Assembly: GCA_036824045.1 (NCBI GenBank)
Contig: DAITAZ010000031.1
Coordinates: 1-42,557, forward strand
Length of the DNA stretch: 42,557 nt
DNA from: DAITAZ01 sp036824045
Lineage (GTDB): Bacteria > Pseudomonadota > Gammaproteobacteria > Burkholderiales > Rhodocyclaceae
Reading direction: 5' to 3'
Shown here in pieces: positions 1 through 7,808 of the stretch (positions are counted from its first letter, which is position 1; the number at the start of each line of letters is the position of its first letter). A model generated the notes under the pieces. The model did no database searches, had not been told where the DNA came from, and saw only the letters and a list, made by a program, of their open reading frames with translations. The position numbers and the translations under genes are program-made.

Positions 1-119
<119 letters not shown>

Positions 120-869
120 GTAGGCAATAAGCCGGCTCCGGCCCCCATGCCGGCGACCGCGCCGCCACCGCCGCCCAAGCCGGCGCCGATCGTGGTGGGG
201 GCGGCCAAGCCGCCGGAGCGGGAGCCGCCTGCCGGCGCCGCCCCGGGCGCGCCGACGTCCACGCCGGTGGCCTTGCCCCGTTTCCCCTGGCCACCGCCCA
301 AGGCTTCGGCCAGCCAGGAGATTCCGGACAAATGGCTGCGGAACAAGGCGGAGACCAGCCTGGGCGAGGTGGCGGACAAGCTGGAGAAAGCCATGCTCCT
401 GGCGGAGCACGGGGAGTGGAGCTATTACGCGGTGCCCGGGGGCTTTGCCCTGGCCACGCACCTGGAGCAGATCCGCAAGGATGGTTCGCCCTTGCCGGGG
501 GCGGACCGCTGGAAGCTGGGGGCGCCCTCCCTGGCGAGCTTGTCGCTCACCGATTTCGTGGCGGCGCTGGCGCGGGCGCCGGAGGGGCAGTACCGGACCA
601 TCGTCTTCGTGGTGAGCAACGCGCCCTGGCGGCAGTCGGCCACGGCGCCGACGGCCCAGGAGATCCAGGGCTTTGCCACCGGCGGCGGGGCGGGGCTGTA
701 CGGTGCGCTGCGGGCGCAGCCCTATGGCGCGGCCCATCAGTGCGTGGCGCTGGTCTATCAGTTCAGCAAGGCGGGGGGGAAGCCCGCGCGCATCCTGCAG
801 CCCAGCCCGGTGGGCGGCCAGGGGCACCTGGAAAAGAGCGGCTTGTGGCGGCCGCTGAGCCTGCTGTGA
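120..869 (+). CDS. Hypothetical protein, 5' end lost in the poly-G edge
   Basis: The frame is open from the poly-G edge to a TGA at 867-869, so the true start is missing; the first in-frame ATG in clean sequence is at 147. The visible part begins with about 70 residues rich in Pro and Ala, a flexible linker such as follows a membrane anchor or signal peptide. A compact C-terminal domain of about 180 residues follows, containing WSYYAVPGGFALATHLEQI, then YRTIVFVVSNAPW and a Gly-rich GGGAGLYGAL stretch. I do not recognise a named family. It lies 19 bp upstream of the TIR gene on the same strand, so the two are probably co-transcribed. Coding is well supported; function is unknown. Confidence 0.7.
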   Translation, partial: VGNKPAPAPMPATAPPPPPKPAPIVVGAAKPPEREPPAGAAPGAPTSTPVALPRFPWPPPKASASQEIPDKWLRNKAETSLGEVADKLEKAMLLAEHGEWSYYAVPGGFALATHLEQIRKDGSPLPGADRWKLGAPSLASLSLTDFVAALARAPEGQYRTIVFVVSNAPWRQSATAPTAQEIQGFATGGGAGLYGALRAQPYGAAHQCVALVYQFSKAGGKPARILQPSPVGGQGHLEKSGLWRPLSLL

Positions 870-888
870 GCGGGCGGGGGCCAGGCGC

Positions 889-1536
889 ATGAGCAACAAG
901 GTTTTCGTGAGCTACCGGCGGGTGGATTGCGCCGGGGAGGCCGGCCGGTTGACCGACGGGCTGGAGGAGTTGCTGGACGGGCCCTGTGTGTTCCGCGACG
1001 TGGATGACATCGCCGCCGGGGCGGATTTCGAGGCCACGCTCCGCCAGCAACTGGCGGACACCGATGCTGTGCTGGTGCTCATGGGCAAGCGCTGGCTGCC
1101 CGAGCTGGCGGCCCGTCAGGCGCGGCCGGAGCCGGACTACGTGCGGCTGGAGGTGGCCACCGCCCTGAGCCTGGGCAAGCGGGTGATTCCGGTGCTGCTG
1201 CAGGGGGCGGAAATGCCGGCGGCGGCGAACCTGCCCCCGGATCTGCAAACCCTGGCCAAGCGGCACGCCATCTCGTTGCGGGAGGAGGCGTGGAAGCCGG
1301 ACATGGCGCGCCTGGCCGATGCGGTGGGCCGCCCCTTCGCCTGGCGGCCGCTGTTGCTGCGCGCCCTGGTGGCCTTGCCCCTGGCGGTGGTGCTGGCCAA
1401 GCTGGGGGTGGAGCGGATGGCGGCGGAGTCGGAAAGCCAACTGGCGCTGGCCCGGGCGGTGGTGCTGGGCATCCTCCTCTGCTACGCGGGGGGCGAGTGG
1501 CTGTGGTGGCGGCGCCATCGGCGCCCGCCGGGTTGA
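889..1536 (+). CDS. TIR-domain protein with C-terminal membrane helices
   Basis: 215 residues. Residues 3-130 match the bacterial TIR_2 pattern: beta-A KVFVSYRR at 4-11, box-2-like VFRDVDDI around 34-41, a VLVLMGKRWL strand at 61-70, and DYVRLEVATAL at 83-93 followed by KRVIPVLL. Glu88 in RLEV sits where TIR NADases carry the catalytic glutamate; that assignment is by pattern only. Two hydrophobic segments, about 155-171 and 186-207, would anchor the protein with the TIR domain in the cytoplasm, ending in a basic WWRRHRR tail. Bacterial TIR proteins serve as NAD-cleaving defence effectors, signalling enzymes or scaffolds, and which applies here cannot be told. It ends 10 bp from the convergent TPR gene. 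Confidence 0.85.
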   Translation: MSNKVFVSYRRVDCAGEAGRLTDGLEELLDGPCVFRDVDDIAAGADFEATLRQQLADTDAVLVLMGKRWLPELAARQARPEPDYVRLEVATALSLGKRVIPVLLQGAEMPAAANLPPDLQTLAKRHAISLREEAWKPDMARLADAVGRPFAWRPLLLRALVALPLAVVLAKLGVERMAAESESQLALARAVVLGILLCYAGGEWLWWRRHRRPPG

Positions 1537-1538
1537 GC

Positions 1539-1555
1539 CCCCGCGCTCAGCGGGG
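1539..1555. terminator. Hairpin at the convergent TIR / TPR gene ends
   Basis: A 6-bp CCCCGC / GCGGGG stem with a 5-nt loop spans the 10-bp gap between the two convergent stop codons. There is no T tract on either side, so it would be at best a weak or Rho-assisted terminator working in both directions. Confidence 0.4.
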
Positions 1556-3871
1556 CGCGGCCAGCGCGCGCAAGGTGGCGGGCATGTCGCGGTCCTGGGG
1601 CAGGAGCAGGCCGCTCGCCGCGAGTTTTTCCACGTGCGCCAGGGCCTCGGCGGGGGTGACGCCGCTGCCCGGCAGGCCCGCCAGGCGGATCAGGCAGACC
1701 GATACGTCCCGCTGCGCCATGGCGGAAGTGGGCATGGCCGCCGCCAGTTGCCGGGCGATGGCGAGGGATTCCTTGTAACCGGCGATGGCCTCGGCCGCCT
1801 GCTGGTTGCGTCGCTGCACGTCGGCCAGGGAGAAGCGGGCGACGTAGATGTCCCGCTGGGCCCGGGGGTTGCCGGAGGCGTTGGCGGCGAGCTGGCGGGC
1901 GGTATCCAGTTCCGCCTGGTGGTGGCTGGCCGCCCGGTTGAGGTCCCCTTCCGCCAGGGCCACCTGACCCAGCTTGTGATGGCTGGCGGTGAGCGACTGG
2001 CGCCAGAAGCGGGAGCGGGGGCTGGCGACCACCAGCTCCTGGCGCAGCTTGTGGGCCTGCTCGAAGGCGCTGCGCGCCCCCCGGAGATCGCCGCTGCGCT
2101 GGGCCTCGTCCCCCAGCCGCTCCAGGCGCACGCTGAGGGCGTAGCGGGCATCGCCCGAGCTGGGCTCGGCCTCCACCAACTGGCGCTGCAGGGCGAGGCT
2201 TTCTTCCAGCAGGGGGCGGGCGGCGGCGTGTTCCTCCAGGAGGCTGAGCAGGTCGGCCAGGTCCAGCAGGCTGTGGGCCAGGTCCTTGCGGGCCAGCGCC
2301 GAGGCGGGGTTGCTGGCGGCGAGCCGCCGGTCCTGGGCCACCCGTTCCGTCAGGTGCGCGCGGGCGCCGGTGAGGTCGCCAGCGGTGGCCAGGGTGTTGC
2401 CCAGGCGCTCCAGCGCCACTGAAAGATCCCGCTGCCACATGGCCGAGGCCGGGTTGGCGGCGGCCAGTTCGCGCGCCAGGGCCAGGCCCTCCCGGTAGGT
2501 GGCGAGGGCGCCGGTCAGGTCGCCGGCCAGGTCCTGTAGTTCCCCCAGATCGTTCAGGCCCAGGCCCAGCCCGCGCCGGGCCTCCTGGTCGGTGCGGTCG
2601 CCGGCCACCAGGGCGCGGCGCAGGGCAAGGCTTTCGTTCACGGCGGTCCGGGCGCCGGGCAGGTCGCCCGCCAGGCGCAGCACCGTACCCAGCTTGGACA
2701 GGATGATGGCCAGATCCCCTTGCGCTTCCCGCCCCCTGGTGGCCTCCAGCCGCTGGCGGCCGAGGGTGGCGCTCTCTTCCAGGTGGCGGCGGGCGGCGGC
2801 CAGATCGCCGATTTCGGTTTCCAGGTGGCTGAGCCCGGTCAGGCTGACCATGGTGTCCCGCTGGGCGGGCAGGTTGCCCGGCTGCGCGGCCAGGCGGCGC
2901 TGGGCGATGGCGAGGCCGGCCAGCCATTCCTGCCGGGAGGCGGTGAGATCGCCCCCCATGTGCAGGGCGTTGGCAAGCTTGTTGTGGCTGACCGAGAGCA
3001 GGCGCTGCAGATCGTCGTCCCGGGGGCTGGCGCCGGCGAGCTGGCGGCGCAGGGCCAGGCTGTCGCGGAAGGCGCGGATGGCCCCGGCCACGTCGCCGGT
3101 GTCCACCAGGGCTTCGCCCAATTCGCCTAGCGCGCGGGCCTGGTCGGCGGGGTTGGCGGCCAGGCGGGCGGCGGTCCGGTTGGCCTCGAGCGCCGGCCCG
3201 GCACGGCCGGCGGCCTGCTCCAGGCGCGCGATGTGGAGCCAGCTTGCCATGTGGGCGGGGTCTTCCCGGGCGGCCTGCTGCCACAGCCGCAGGGCTTCTT
3301 CCACGGGGATGTCGCCCCGGTCCCGCGCGTCCAGGGCGAGGGTGGCGTTCTGGCGGTAGTCCTCGGCGGCCTTGAGGCGGTTGGCCTGATCCCGGGCGCT
3401 GCGCTCGGCTTCGGTGATCGCCTCCAGAACCCGCAGGGCGGCCTTGCGGTCGCCGTCGGCGTAGCGGGCCAGGGCTTCGCGCCGCTCGGGGCTGGGCGAG
3501 GCGGCCAGGGCGGCGATCTGGCGGCGGTACTCGGCCAGCTCGGTGCGGAAGGCGGTGTCCTTGCCTTCCAGTTCGCTCACCAGGCGGCTGCGTTCCTGGG
3601 TCAGGCCCGCCAGTTCCTGCTGCAGGCGGCCGCTGTCGCTACGGGCTTGCCGCAAGGCTTCGCGCAATTGCTTGTCGCGGTTCTCGAGCTGGGCGAGCAG
3701 GGTGTTTTCCCGCTCGCTGGCGCGGCGGTTGGCAGAGGCCAGGGAGGTGGCCCGGTCGAGGACGAGGCGTTCCACCAGGGCGCGCTGCTCCTCGGCGGTG
3801 TTGGCGGCCCGGGCGCCCGCAGGCGCGAGCCCGAGCAGGGCGAGGCAAAGGATGAGCAGGGCTGCGCGCAT
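1547..3871 (-). CDS. Exported coiled-coil / tetratricopeptide-repeat protein
   Basis: 774 residues from the ATG at 3871; an in-frame start at 3997 would put a signal peptide in mid-protein. Residues 1-22 are a Sec signal ending AGARA. Residues 25-125 are a charged, Glu/Arg/Gln-rich coiled coil. From about 170 to the end runs a long array of roughly 48-52-residue TPR units of the type (R)DLSVxLxxLGxxxxxxGDLxGAxxxxxESLALxRxLAxxxP, similar to the repeats in bacterial nephrocystin-like and CHAT- or TIR-associated proteins. It should be a periplasmic protein-interaction scaffold. Its start faces that of the hydrolase gene across 124 bp, and it converges on the TIR gene. There is no catalytic domain. 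Partner and function are unknown. Confidence 0.85.
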   Translation of the reverse strand: MRAALLILCLALLGLAPAGARAANTAEEQRALVERLVLDRATSLASANRRASERENTLLAQLENRDKQLREALRQARSDSGRLQQELAGLTQERSRLVSELEGKDTAFRTELAEYRRQIAALAASPSPERREALARYADGDRKAALRVLEAITEAERSARDQANRLKAAEDYRQNATLALDARDRGDIPVEEALRLWQQAAREDPAHMASWLHIARLEQAAGRAGPALEANRTAARLAANPADQARALGELGEALVDTGDVAGAIRAFRDSLALRRQLAGASPRDDDLQRLLSVSHNKLANALHMGGDLTASRQEWLAGLAIAQRRLAAQPGNLPAQRDTMVSLTGLSHLETEIGDLAAARRHLEESATLGRQRLEATRGREAQGDLAIILSKLGTVLRLAGDLPGARTAVNESLALRRALVAGDRTDQEARRGLGLGLNDLGELQDLAGDLTGALATYREGLALARELAAANPASAMWQRDLSVALERLGNTLATAGDLTGARAHLTERVAQDRRLAASNPASALARKDLAHSLLDLADLLSLLEEHAAARPLLEESLALQRQLVEAEPSSGDARYALSVRLERLGDEAQRSGDLRGARSAFEQAHKLRQELVVASPRSRFWRQSLTASHHKLGQVALAEGDLNRAASHHQAELDTARQLAANASGNPRAQRDIYVARFSLADVQRRNQQAAEAIAGYKESLAIARQLAAAMPTSAMAQRDVSVCLIRLAGLPGSGVTPAEALAHVEKLAASGLLLPQDRDMPATLRALAAPR

Positions 3872-3995
3872 GGGGGCCGGAGCAAGTGCAAGAAAGGAGA
3901 TGATAGCCCTGGCGGGGCGGGGGAGGATCCCGGGATGCGCGCGGCGGGCAGTGGGTCTATGCTTTTGAGTGTGGGGACTTGCCGAGGATCGGGGC

Positions 3996-6395
3996 ATGGA
4001 AAGCGCGGAGCAGTCTGCCCGCCGGGTGGCGGTGATCGCGGTGCATGGAGTGGGGGATCAGGCCCCGGGGGCGACGGCGCGGGCGGTGGCGCGGGCCCTG
4101 CAGCGCAGCGGTGGGGCGGCTTACAGCCCCTTTCTGGAAGAGGCGGTGAGCGTGGAGGTGGGGACGCCGCCGCTGCCCCGGGCGGAGCCCGTGACGGGCA
4201 AGGCCGCGGCGCCGGGGAGCGTGCGTTCGGAGTTTGCGCGGCGCAACTGGGCGCAGCCGGAGGCCGGGGACTGGGACGCGAACCTGGAATTCACCCGCCA
4301 GACTCTGGAGGCGGTGCGGCTGGAGGGCGGAGGCCGCCATTACGACACCGTGTGCCTGGGCGGGCTGCGGCAGACGCCGGCGGGCCCGGTGGAGGTGGAT
4401 ATCTACGAGTTGCACTGGTCCGACCTTTCCCGCCTGGCGGGCGGGCCGCTGCGGGTGCTGAGCGAGTTCTACCAGGTGTTGTTCCACCTGGTGAGCGTGG
4501 GGCAGAAGACGCTGGAAACGGCCACGCTGGGGCTGCATCCCGCGCCCTCGGGGCTGGCGGGGCTGTTGTGGCTGCAGCGGGTGGCGGAGTGGCTGCTGTG
4601 CGTGGCGGTGCCGGTGCTCAACCTGTTCATCGCCGGGGTGTTCCTGCCGGTGGCGCTGGAGGTGCTGGCGCCGGGCTGGTTGCGGCCGGCTGCGGCCCTG
4701 CTCGGCGCGGCGATGGCGGGCTGGCTGTGCTGGCGGCACGTGAGCCGCCGGGTGCTGGGGGACGGCACGGCCAATCCGCGCCGCCCTTGGGAAGGCTTGC
4801 TGGCGCTGCTGGGGGTGAGCCTGGGGTGCGGCGGCGTGGCTTATGCGGGGCTGGGCGCGGTGCCCGATGGCACATGGTGGGCCTACGTGCTGCTGACGGT
4901 GGCGGGGGCGGTGCTGGCGCTGGACCTCTGCCGGCGCCTGCAGCGCGCCCGTGGCCTGGGGGGCGGGGCGCCACCGCGCACGCCACTGGCTTACCTGGGC
5001 TGGCCCGCCGGGGCCGGGGCGGTGGTGGCGACCCTGGTGGTGGCCACCCTCACCTGGCTGTGGGCGCGCCCCCCGGGGGAGGCGCCACTGACGGCCGCGT
5101 GCCGGTTCCAGACCACGCTCCATGCGGAAGAGCCGCTGCTGGCCCTGCTCAACGGCCTGTGGCTGGTGTTCATGGCGGTGGGGGCGGTCCATGCGCTGCT
5201 GGGCCTGTGGCTGCGCTGGCGCTGCCGCGCCGTGCCGGTGCTGCCGGGCGCGGTGCGCACGGCGCTGATCAGCCTGGCGGTGCCCGGCAGCCTGTTCATC
5301 GTGCTGACCATGGTGCTGTGGTACGCGGTGTTCGAGTTGCTCAAGAGCGCCCGTGCCATTGCCGACTGCGGGGTGCTGCAGATCTGGTTCTTCGATCGGC
5401 TGCCGGTGGTCGGGGCGCCCGGGCTGCGGGCGGAAGGGGGGCTGCCGCCGGATCTCTTCTTTCAGGGTTTCGAGAACCTGCTGGCGGGGCCGGGGGCGGA
5501 TCTGCTGGTGCTGATGCTGGCGGCGGCCCTGGCACTGTGCGTGGCGGCCATCCTGCCCAGCGTGCTGGCGGAGGTGCGCCGGCCCCGGCACGGCCCGCCG
5601 ATGCGCAGCGAAGGGCTGGGTGGCTGGCTGGATCAGGGTTTTGGCTTCATGAGCGTGGCCGGGGCACTGGTAACGGCGGGGCTGTTCTTCGTGTTTCCCG
5701 GCGTGGCGGCGGCCGAACTGCTGGGGTGGAGCCCGGCGGGCGTGGGCAATACCCTGCTGCCCTCCCTGGGTTCGGCGGCGGTGGGTACCGCCGGTGTGCT
5801 GGTGGCCCTGCGCAAGCAGCTCATGGCGGGCTCCGGCGCGGTGCTGGACATCTTGCTGGACGTGGATAACTGGCTGCGGGAAAAGCCCCTGGACCGGGCG
5901 CCCCGGGGGCACATGCTGGCCCGGGCCTGGAGCCTGCTGCGCCATGTGCTGCGGCAGGGGCGTTATCAGCGGGTGGTGTTCGCAGCCCATAGCCAGGGCA
6001 CGGTGATCGTGGCGGATCTGCTGCGGGCGCTGGCCCACTATCAGGTGTGGCCGGTGCGGCGGCCGCCGCCGCTGGCGCTGCTCACCTTTGGCTCGCCCTT
6101 GCGCCAGCTCTACCAGCGGCGCATCACGCCCTTCTACCGCTGGGTGGCGGCCTCCCGGGGCATGCCGAAGGCGTTGGGCCTGACCCTGTGGGTCAACGCC
6201 TACTGCAGCGGCGATTACGTGGGCCGGCAGCTTTGGGATGGACCGGAACCGTATGCCGTGCTCGACGACGGGGCGGCCGTGCCCCAGGCCGGCACCCAGG
6301 ACCGCTGCCTGGGCCCCGGGGCTCACACCCATTACCTGGAGCCGGGGGAGGACGGGGTGGCGCGGATACTGGACCGGATGATCTGCGCCCGCTAG
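3996..6395 (+). CDS. Large membrane protein with alpha/beta-hydrolase (lipase-like) motifs
   Basis: 799 residues from the ATG at 3996. It opens with a cytosolic strand and oxyanion-type motif VIAVHGVGDQ (residues 13-22) and a YELHWSD motif typical of HGxG(D/E)Q hydrolases. The nucleophile elbow AHSQGT places Ser666 in a GxSxG-like turn, and H777/H779 near the C-terminus are candidates for the catalytic His. Between residues about 190 and 610 lie many hydrophobic stretches (roughly eight or more helices), so the hydrolase core is split by a membrane domain. Substrate is unknown; a lipid or ester is plausible. It is divergent from the TPR gene and ends in an 18-nt palindrome. It could instead be a regulatory membrane protein with a degenerate hydrolase fold, but all three motif positions look intact. 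Confidence 0.75.
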   Translation: MESAEQSARRVAVIAVHGVGDQAPGATARAVARALQRSGGAAYSPFLEEAVSVEVGTPPLPRAEPVTGKAAAPGSVRSEFARRNWAQPEAGDWDANLEFTRQTLEAVRLEGGGRHYDTVCLGGLRQTPAGPVEVDIYELHWSDLSRLAGGPLRVLSEFYQVLFHLVSVGQKTLETATLGLHPAPSGLAGLLWLQRVAEWLLCVAVPVLNLFIAGVFLPVALEVLAPGWLRPAAALLGAAMAGWLCWRHVSRRVLGDGTANPRRPWEGLLALLGVSLGCGGVAYAGLGAVPDGTWWAYVLLTVAGAVLALDLCRRLQRARGLGGGAPPRTPLAYLGWPAGAGAVVATLVVATLTWLWARPPGEAPLTAACRFQTTLHAEEPLLALLNGLWLVFMAVGAVHALLGLWLRWRCRAVPVLPGAVRTALISLAVPGSLFIVLTMVLWYAVFELLKSARAIADCGVLQIWFFDRLPVVGAPGLRAEGGLPPDLFFQGFENLLAGPGADLLVLMLAAALALCVAAILPSVLAEVRRPRHGPPMRSEGLGGWLDQGFGFMSVAGALVTAGLFFVFPGVAAAELLGWSPAGVGNTLLPSLGSAAVGTAGVLVALRKQLMAGSGAVLDILLDVDNWLREKPLDRAPRGHMLARAWSLLRHVLRQGRYQRVVFAAHSQGTVIVADLLRALAHYQVWPVRRPPPLALLTFGSPLRQLYQRRITPFYRWVAASRGMPKALGLTLWVNAYCSGDYVGRQLWDGPEPYAVLDDGAAVPQAGTQDRCLGPGAHTHYLEPGEDGVARILDRMICAR

Positions 6396-6402
6396 CGGGC
6401 GC
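6385..6402. terminator. Perfect 18-nt palindrome at the end of the hydrolase gene
   Basis: GCGCCCG / CGGGCGC arms flank CTAG, which contains the TAG stop of the upstream gene. It sits in the 25-bp gap before the convergent nudB stop. The stem is very GC-rich with no T tract; possibly a bidirectional transcription stop. Confidence 0.4.
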
Positions 6403-6420
6403 GCCGCGGGTGGTCAGGGC

Positions 6421-6867
6421 TCAGGCGGAGCGCTCGGGGAGCATCAGGATCGCATCCCGGTTGCTCCAGGAGAAGCAGGCCGCGGCCGCCTCCTGCCAGG
6501 GCAGCCAGCGCCAGGCCCGGTGTTCGTCCGGGGCGATCTGCACCGGCTGCGACGTTGGCAGACACAGGCTGAATACGTGTTCCACGTTGTGGGTGACCCC
6601 CGGTGCGTAGCGCTGACGCCACTGGGGAAAGATTTCGTACTCGTTGCGCAGGCCCCAGGGCAGGGGCCGATGGCGGGTGGTGTCAATGCCGGTTTCTTCC
6701 AGCACCTCGCGGCAGGCGGTGGCGAGGAGGTCTTCGTCGCCTTCCTGGCTGCCGGTCACCGACTGCCAGTAGCCCGGGTGGCGGGCGCGCTCCAGCAGCA
6801 GCACCTCCAGTGACGGCGTATGGATCACCACCAGGACGGAGACGGGCTTCTTGTAGGCGTGGCTCAA
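6421..6867 (-). CDS. nudB: Dihydroneopterin triphosphate diphosphatase (Nudix)
   Basis: 148 residues. It has a complete Nudix box, GSQEGDE then seven residues then REVLEETGI (Gx5Ex7REUxEExGU), and matches the NudB pattern at the N-terminus (YKKPVSVLVVIHT), in RYAPGVTHNVEHVF and in SWSNRDAI. The enzyme removes pyrophosphate from 7,8-dihydroneopterin triphosphate in folate synthesis. The start appears to be TTG (6867-6865), overlapping the barstar TGA in TTGA; no good Shine-Dalgarno precedes it, so translation is probably coupled. In many proteobacteria nudB directly follows aspS. Here two genes intervene. Confidence 0.9.
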   Translation of the reverse strand: MSHAYKKPVSVLVVIHTPSLEVLLLERARHPGYWQSVTGSQEGDEDLLATACREVLEETGIDTTRHRPLPWGLRNEYEIFPQWRQRYAPGVTHNVEHVFSLCLPTSQPVQIAPDEHRAWRWLPWQEAAAACFSWSNRDAILMLPERSA

Positions 6868-7304
6868 GGCAGGGGGCGTACGTCTTCGCTGGGGTGGGCC
6901 AGGTCGGTGAGCACCCGGAATGGCCGCTGGGCTTCCTGCCAGCTCTCGGCGGCGCTCTCCAGCACGCTGACCAGGGTGTGCCAGTCCTGCCGGTGCGCGC
7001 GGGCATAGGCGTCGCTATGTTCCAGCACCAGGACATAGCCCTTGGCCGGGTGCCAGGCCAGGTCGGCCAGGCAGTCGGCCAGGGCGTCCCAGTTGTGCCC
7101 GAAATGTTCCGGGAAGGCCAGGGCCTGGGCGAAGGTGTCCAGCAGCGTGGACTTGCTGGCCACATGGGCCAGGTCGAGGCGGAACAGGGCATGCCCGGCG
7201 GCATGGGCAGCCGCTTCCAGTCCGACCATCCGCTCGGCGGGAGCCTGGTAGATACCGTTGAGGCTGGCTTGGGGGAGCGTGTGCGCCCAGTCTGCGCGTG
7301 TCAT
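6864..7304 (-). CDS. Barstar-family ribonuclease inhibitor
   Basis: 146 residues. The barstar signature is clear: SKSTLLDTFAQALAFP then HFGHNWDALADCLADL, in which the two aspartates of NWDALADC align with barstar Asp35 and Asp39, the residues that enter the barnase active site. A strand with YVLVLEHSDAY follows. The protein should bind and neutralise the exported RNase encoded just upstream (11 bp gap). Its ribosome binding site AGGAGG overlaps the RNase stop codon and is much stronger than that of the RNase, consistent with inhibitor excess. An N-terminal extension of about 35 residues before the barstar core is unexplained. Confidence 0.9.
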   Translation of the reverse strand: MTRADWAHTLPQASLNGIYQAPAERMVGLEAAAHAAGHALFRLDLAHVASKSTLLDTFAQALAFPEHFGHNWDALADCLADLAWHPAKGYVLVLEHSDAYARAHRQDWHTLVSVLESAAESWQEAQRPFRVLTDLAHPSEDVRPLP

Positions 7305-7315
7305 GGCAGCGCCTC

Positions 7316-7696
7316 CTAATCGATGATGCGTTTGAAACTCTGGTAGTGGTCGTCGGTGTAGTAGAACTCGCCGCCCTGGCCGCTGACGATGCGGCGGGCG
7401 CCCCGGTTGCGCGCTCCGGGGGTGGGCACGGTGTACTCGTGGTAGTAGCCCCGGCGCTGCTTGGGCAGGATGCGCTCGAAGTTGCCAAAGACGATGCCGT
7501 CCCGCTCATAGGGGAAGGGGCCGCCCTGGCGGATGAGTTTGAGCGTGGTGACGGCCTCGGGCGGCAACTGGGCGATCTGGATCACCGGCAGGCCGTCGAC
7601 CCGGGCCGCGGGTTCCGCCGCCTCCCGGGCGCAGGCGGGCAACAGGCCGGTGCAGGCCAGGAGCAGCAGGAAGAGCCAGCGGCAAAAGCGAGGCAT
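7316..7696 (-). CDS. Barnase-like exported guanyl-type ribonuclease
   Basis: 126 residues from the ATG at 7696 (an upstream ATG at 7720 would overlap the aspS terminator). The N-terminus is a signal sequence with a lipobox-like GLLPAC, Cys22, so the enzyme may be a lipoprotein; Pro at -2 is unusual. The catalytic domain follows the N1/T1/barnase pattern: FGNFERILP, YYHEYTVPTPGARNRGARRIV and DDHYQSF. Glu87 aligns with barnase Glu73, His117 with His102, and Arg96/Arg102 with Arg83/Arg87. It should cleave RNA, preferably after guanosine, outside the cytoplasm. The downstream barstar gene is its inhibitor. Confidence 0.88.
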   Translation of the reverse strand: MPRFCRWLFLLLLACTGLLPACAREAAEPAARVDGLPVIQIAQLPPEAVTTLKLIRQGGPFPYERDGIVFGNFERILPKQRRGYYHEYTVPTPGARNRGARRIVSGQGGEFYYTDDHYQSFKRIID

Positions 7697-7720
7697 GGAA
7701 ATCCCCCACGGGTCGCGCAT

Positions 7721-7753
7721 GAAAAAGGCCGGAAGCGGGATGCTTCCGGCCTT
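7721..7753 (-). terminator. Rho-independent terminator of aspS
   Basis: On the minus strand a perfect 12-bp stem AAGGCCGGAAGC / GCTTCCGGCCTT with a 5-nt loop is followed by a run of T (plus-strand AAAAA at 7722-7726). It lies 55 bp after the aspS stop and 25 bp before the RNase start, separating the RNase/barstar/nudB genes from aspS. Confidence 0.85.
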
Positions 7754-7808
7754 GAATTGTAGAGGGTTTTGCCGGCCCCGCAGCGGCGCGGCAGGGCTTC
7801 CCTGCGGG

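Noticed and set aside
3957..6332. 791-codon open frame antisense to the membrane hydrolase
   Set aside because: His/Gln/Pro/Arg-rich shadow; no signal, domain or ribosome binding site; the plus-strand frame has clear motifs.
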